This document shows positions 61,452 through 64,000 of a stretch of 64,000 bases of DNA, one piece after another. Numbering within the stretch: position 1 is the first letter of the stretch; each line of letters starts with the position of its first letter. The DNA lies in the NCBI RefSeq assembly GCF_018449795.1, contig NZ_JAAVVE010000003.1, positions 1 to 64,000 of the forward strand, read 5' to 3'. A program made the position numbers and the translations under genes. The DNA is from Sphingomonas sp. dw_22. GTDB lineage: Bacteria; Pseudomonadota; Alphaproteobacteria; Sphingomonadales; Sphingomonadaceae. Under the pieces are notes generated by a model. That model saw only the letters and a list, made by a program, of their open reading frames with translations. It was not told where the DNA came from and did not search any database.

Positions 61452-61891
61452 ACGAAGGTAGAACCGACATGGAGAGAAGGCACGAACGCGAAGCGGGGTT
61501 CACGCTGCTCGAGCTGCTGGTGGTGCTCGCGATATTGGGGCTGCTTGCGGCAATCGTCGGACCCCAGGTCATCAAATATCTCGACAGCTCGAAGACGCAA
61601 TCGGCGCGCGTCCAGGCCAAGAATGTCGCGGCCGCCCTCAATCTCTTCAAGCTCGATGTCTCCCGCTTTCCCACCCAGGAGGAAGGCGTCGCCGCCCTGA
61701 TCAAGCAGCCGGCGAATGTGCCCAACTGGAACGGCCCATATCTGCCCGAGCAGAACGCGATCGTTGACCCCTGGGGACGGCCTTATCTGCTGCGCATCCC
61801 CGGCGAACACGGCGACGTCGACGTCTACTCGCTCGGGTCGGATGGCCAGCCTGGCGGAACCGGTGAGGCCCGGGATGTCGGCAACTACTGA
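61448..61891 (+). CDS. gspG: Major pseudopilin GspG
   Basis: The 147-residue type IV pilin-like protein is cleaved by the prepilin peptidase at EAG|FTLLELLVVLAILGL, with Glu5 of the mature protein kept. The C-terminal region shows the GspG signature ARVQAKNVAAALNLFKLDVS, RFPTQEEGVAALI, PWGRPYLLRIPG and the calcium-site segment DVYSLGSDGQPGGTGEARDV. It is the main subunit of the pseudopilus. Confidence 0.97.
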   Translation: MNEGRTDMERRHEREAGFTLLELLVVLAILGLLAAIVGPQVIKYLDSSKTQSARVQAKNVAAALNLFKLDVSRFPTQEEGVAALIKQPANVPNWNGPYLPEQNAIVDPWGRPYLLRIPGEHGDVDVYSLGSDGQPGGTGEARDVGNY

Positions 61892-62312
61892 CCAAGCCGG
61901 CCGGCAATATCGCGGCACCTGTGGTTTCACGCTGGTCGAGGTTCTCGTGATCCTTGGTATCCTTTCGCTCATGGCTGGGCTGGTCTTTCCATCGGTCGAA
62001 CGGGCGCTCCAGCGCCAGGCCTTTGTCGACTCGGCTCGCCGCGTGGAACTCGGCCTCCGTTCGGCACGCGCCGCGGCGATCGCCGGCGGAACACCTGTCC
62101 ACTTCACGATCGCTCGCGATCGACACGGTTTCAGTATCGGGGACCGGAGCGAGCAGCTGCCACAGACAACGACCGTCAGGACGTCGGATCAGGACATCCT
62201 CTTCTTCGCCGACGGCAGCGCGATCGGCAGCGAGGTCGAGGTCGTCGACGGCCATTATTTGCAGAGCATCGTCATTCGGAGCGCGCTCGGTACGATCGAG
62301 CGCAAGCAATGA
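61875..62312 (+). CDS. gspH: Minor pseudopilin GspH
   Basis: The 145-residue protein starts at ATG 61875, 17 bases inside the end of gspG. It carries the prepilin motif CG|FTLVEVLVILGILSL. The body (VELGLRSARAAAIAGGTPVH, DILFFADGSAIGSEVEVVDG) matches the GspH fold (GspH domain). It overlaps gspI by 4 bases. Confidence 0.92.
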   Translation: MSATTDQAGRQYRGTCGFTLVEVLVILGILSLMAGLVFPSVERALQRQAFVDSARRVELGLRSARAAAIAGGTPVHFTIARDRHGFSIGDRSEQLPQTTTVRTSDQDILFFADGSAIGSEVEVVDGHYLQSIVIRSALGTIERKQ

Positions 62313-62683
62313 CGGCGAGCCATTCCGAAGCGGGATTCAGCCTGGTCGAGACGCTGGTCGCGCTGGCGATAATCGCCGGAATGTCCGCGCTCCTGTTCGA
62401 GAGCGTCAGTGCGAACGCGCACTTCGCGCAAACCGTTGCGAAGCGCCGGGATGCCGTGCTGCTCGCGCAGTCGCTGCTGGCCGCGGTTGAGGCGCCGAGC
62501 GATTCCGCCAGCGCTGCCGACACAGGCAGCGTCCGCGGCCTGACCTGGCGGATCACGCGAATCTCCCGATCCGGTGGCGCCCGCGACAGCGGCGTTCCGC
62601 TCCAGGAAGTCTGGATCGTCATCTCCGACCGCGCGACCGGCCGGGGACTCACCGACGTGCGCACGCTGCGGTTGTCACGTTGA
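62309..62683 (+). CDS. gspI: Minor pseudopilin GspI
   Basis: The 124-residue protein has the prepilin motif EAG|FSLVETLVALAIIAGM followed by the T2SSI-type body (RRDAVLLAQSLLAAVEAP, LTWRITRISRS, LQEVWIVISDRATGRGLTDV). It forms the pseudopilus tip with GspJ and GspH. The size is usual for GspI. Confidence 0.92.
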   Translation: MTASHSEAGFSLVETLVALAIIAGMSALLFESVSANAHFAQTVAKRRDAVLLAQSLLAAVEAPSDSASAADTGSVRGLTWRITRISRSGGARDSGVPLQEVWIVISDRATGRGLTDVRTLRLSR

Positions 62684-62687
62684 GACC

Positions 62688-63380
62688 ATGCGCGCTCGCC
62701 CGCTCCCCACGCTTCGCGCCGGCGAATTGGGCTTCACGCTCATCGAGGTTCTCGTTTCGCTCGCGCTGATGGGAATGGCAGCGGCCCTGCTCCTGTCCGG
62801 GCTTCGCATGGCGGGCCTGGTGGCGATGCACGAGCGAACGACCGGATCCGGTCTTGACGAGGTGATCGCAGCCCAGCGCGTGCTTCGGACGGGGATCGAG
62901 CGTTTGCGGCCGATCGCTCGCGTCGACACCTCGGGTTCCGTCGTCGAATTTCGGGGCAACGATGCCGTGCTGAGCTACGTCGCGCCCCCGCTCGAGCGCC
63001 AGTCGCCCAATGCGCTGCAGCGGTTCCGGCTCGCACGCGCCACGAGCGGCGACCTGGTGCTCTACAGCGTGAGCACCCGGCAAGCGCGGATCGATCCAAG
63101 CGGCTTTGATCTTGTCGGCTGGACGCCGACCACGCTGCTGCGCGGCACCTCCAACCTATCGATCAGTTACCGCGGAGCGCCTGTAACGGGTGGCCCGCGG
63201 ACCTGGCTCAACGAATGGTGGGACAGGGGAAAGCCGCCGGAGCTCATTCGAATTCGTGTCGAGTTTCCGGCGGGCGACAGCAGGCAATGGCCCGACCTTC
63301 TGGTCCGGCCGCGGGCGACCACCACGACGACCTGCCAGGTCGACGGCACCACCAACGGCCGTTGCGGCGAACGTCCATGA
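62688..63380 (+). CDS. gspJ: Minor pseudopilin GspJ
   Basis: The 230-residue protein from ATG 62688 has the prepilin motif ELG|FTLIEVLVSLALMGM. The body includes LDEVIAAQRVLRTGIERLRP and FRGNDAVLSYVAPPL, as in GspJ. The tail contains two Cys (TTCQVDGTTNGRCGERP). The stop overlaps the next ATG by 4 bases, leaving no room for gspK. Confidence 0.88.
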   Translation: MRARPLPTLRAGELGFTLIEVLVSLALMGMAAALLLSGLRMAGLVAMHERTTGSGLDEVIAAQRVLRTGIERLRPIARVDTSGSVVEFRGNDAVLSYVAPPLERQSPNALQRFRLARATSGDLVLYSVSTRQARIDPSGFDLVGWTPTTLLRGTSNLSISYRGAPVTGGPRTWLNEWWDRGKPPELIRIRVEFPAGDSRQWPDLLVRPRATTTTTCQVDGTTNGRCGERP

Positions 63381-64000
63381 CGGCGCGCGCCATTCTCGAC
63401 GCGGACATGCGCACCATTCGCCAATGGCTGCTTGGAGGCGTGCGCTGGTGGCTGGAGGAGATGCGTTCGCTCGTACCGGCGCAAGTCCGTCGGGGCCGGT
63501 CGAGCGATGGGCTCAAGCTGATCTATCGCGATGGCGCGCTGGTGCCTGGGGAGCCGCGCGGCAGCCGGGCTGTTTCAAAGCCGAGGCAGGGCACGCGAGT
63601 CACCATCATCGTGCCGGCCGCATTGTGTCTTTCGAGAGTGATCATCCGACCGCTTCTGGGTGACCGCGATCTCAGGCGGGTCATAGCGTTCGAGGCGGAT
63701 ACGCTCCTTCCGATCCCGGCCGGCGCTGCGATCGTCGCGGGCAGAGCTGCCGGTGCCGCTGGCGAGGCGGGCAAGATGCGGGTCGAAGTTGCGGGAATTC
63801 CCGCCGATACCGCCCAGGCGATTGCGGCGGCGATTCTGGCGGCAGGGGTAGTGCCGGCGCGCGTCGAACTGGAAGAGACTTCCGGCCAGTCGGCGCCGAT
63901 CGACTTCGCGCCAGCGATGCGCGAAGGCGGTTTGCTGCCCCAGCGGCGGAGCGCGACGCCGCTGATCTGGAGCCTCGTGGCGTTCCTGCTTTGCCTGAAT
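63377..64000 (+). CDS. gspL: GspL-like type II secretion protein (partial, runs off window)
   Basis: The first 208 codons are open to the right edge. The N-terminal part resembles the cytoplasmic actin-like portion of GspL/PilM-type proteins: VTIIVPAALCLSRVIIRPLL, RRVIAFEADTLLPIPAGAAI, VEVAGIPADTAQAIAAAIL. A membrane helix begins at the end (TPLIWSLVAFLLCLN), after which a periplasmic PilN-like part would follow. GspL links the ATPase GspE to the membrane. It is coupled to gspJ by an ATGA overlap. Confidence 0.75.
   Translation, partial: MTARAILDADMRTIRQWLLGGVRWWLEEMRSLVPAQVRRGRSSDGLKLIYRDGALVPGEPRGSRAVSKPRQGTRVTIIVPAALCLSRVIIRPLLGDRDLRRVIAFEADTLLPIPAGAAIVAGRAAGAAGEAGKMRVEVAGIPADTAQAIAAAILAAGVVPARVELEETSGQSAPIDFAPAMREGGLLPQRRSATPLIWSLVAFLLCLN

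Overview
The window is high-GC DNA whose gene content points to an alphaproteobacterium of the Sphingomonadaceae type (Sphingomonas or a close relative). The clues are a FecI/FecR/STN signalling set, a DUF3739-type filamentous haemagglutinin with dedicated TonB and ExbB/ExbD genes, solo LuxR regulators and a compact type II secretion operon. This placement is inferred from protein families; no rRNA or tRNA gene is visible.

Left part (1-11.5 kb), accessory DNA. Small unknown genes come first, then a prepilin peptidase on the minus strand. Next is a tightly overlapped three-gene operon (2490-6710) ending in a 785-residue PIN-like protein. A complete IS66 element (6858-9949) has perfect 8-bp target duplications and splits a small minus-strand gene that can be rebuilt exactly. 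An IS110-type transposase follows, preceded on its own strand by a stack of hairpins that could be a bridge RNA.

Middle part (11.7-30 kb), regulation and envelope genes. It holds two TonB paralogues flanking a membrane protein, an ECF sigma/FecR pair and a solo LuxR regulator. An unknown cluster follows: large lipoprotein, HU-like protein, small membrane protein with an in-frame amber stop, and secreted protein. Convergent to it is an operon of a frameshifted membrane protein, a second membrane protein and a CHAT (caspase-like) protease. Then come three Kdo genes (kdsD-kdsB-kdsA) and an STN-domain protein, all on the minus strand.

Central part (30.4-55.6 kb), a roughly 23-kb plus-strand operon: LuxR regulator, TpsB transporter, an ExbB with a signal peptide plus DUF2341 and LamG-like domains, ExbD, TonB, a secreted TonB-tail protein, a porin, a 4,407-residue TpsA exoprotein and a Hint-domain protein, followed by a TPR/sulfotransferase gene. 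It looks like a two-partner secretion system with its own proton-motive-force machinery. A shared 18-bp palindrome, TGTCAC-N6-GTAACA, lies upstream of both luxR genes. A C-terminal module is shared by the STN protein, the TonB and the secreted protein, which ties the minus-strand STN gene to this operon.

Right part (55.9-64 kb): a PstS-like secreted phosphate-binding protein diverges from gspE-F-G-H-I-J-L, a type II secretion operon that runs off the window. A Pho-box-like site lies between them. The prepilin peptidase near the left end would process these pseudopilins.
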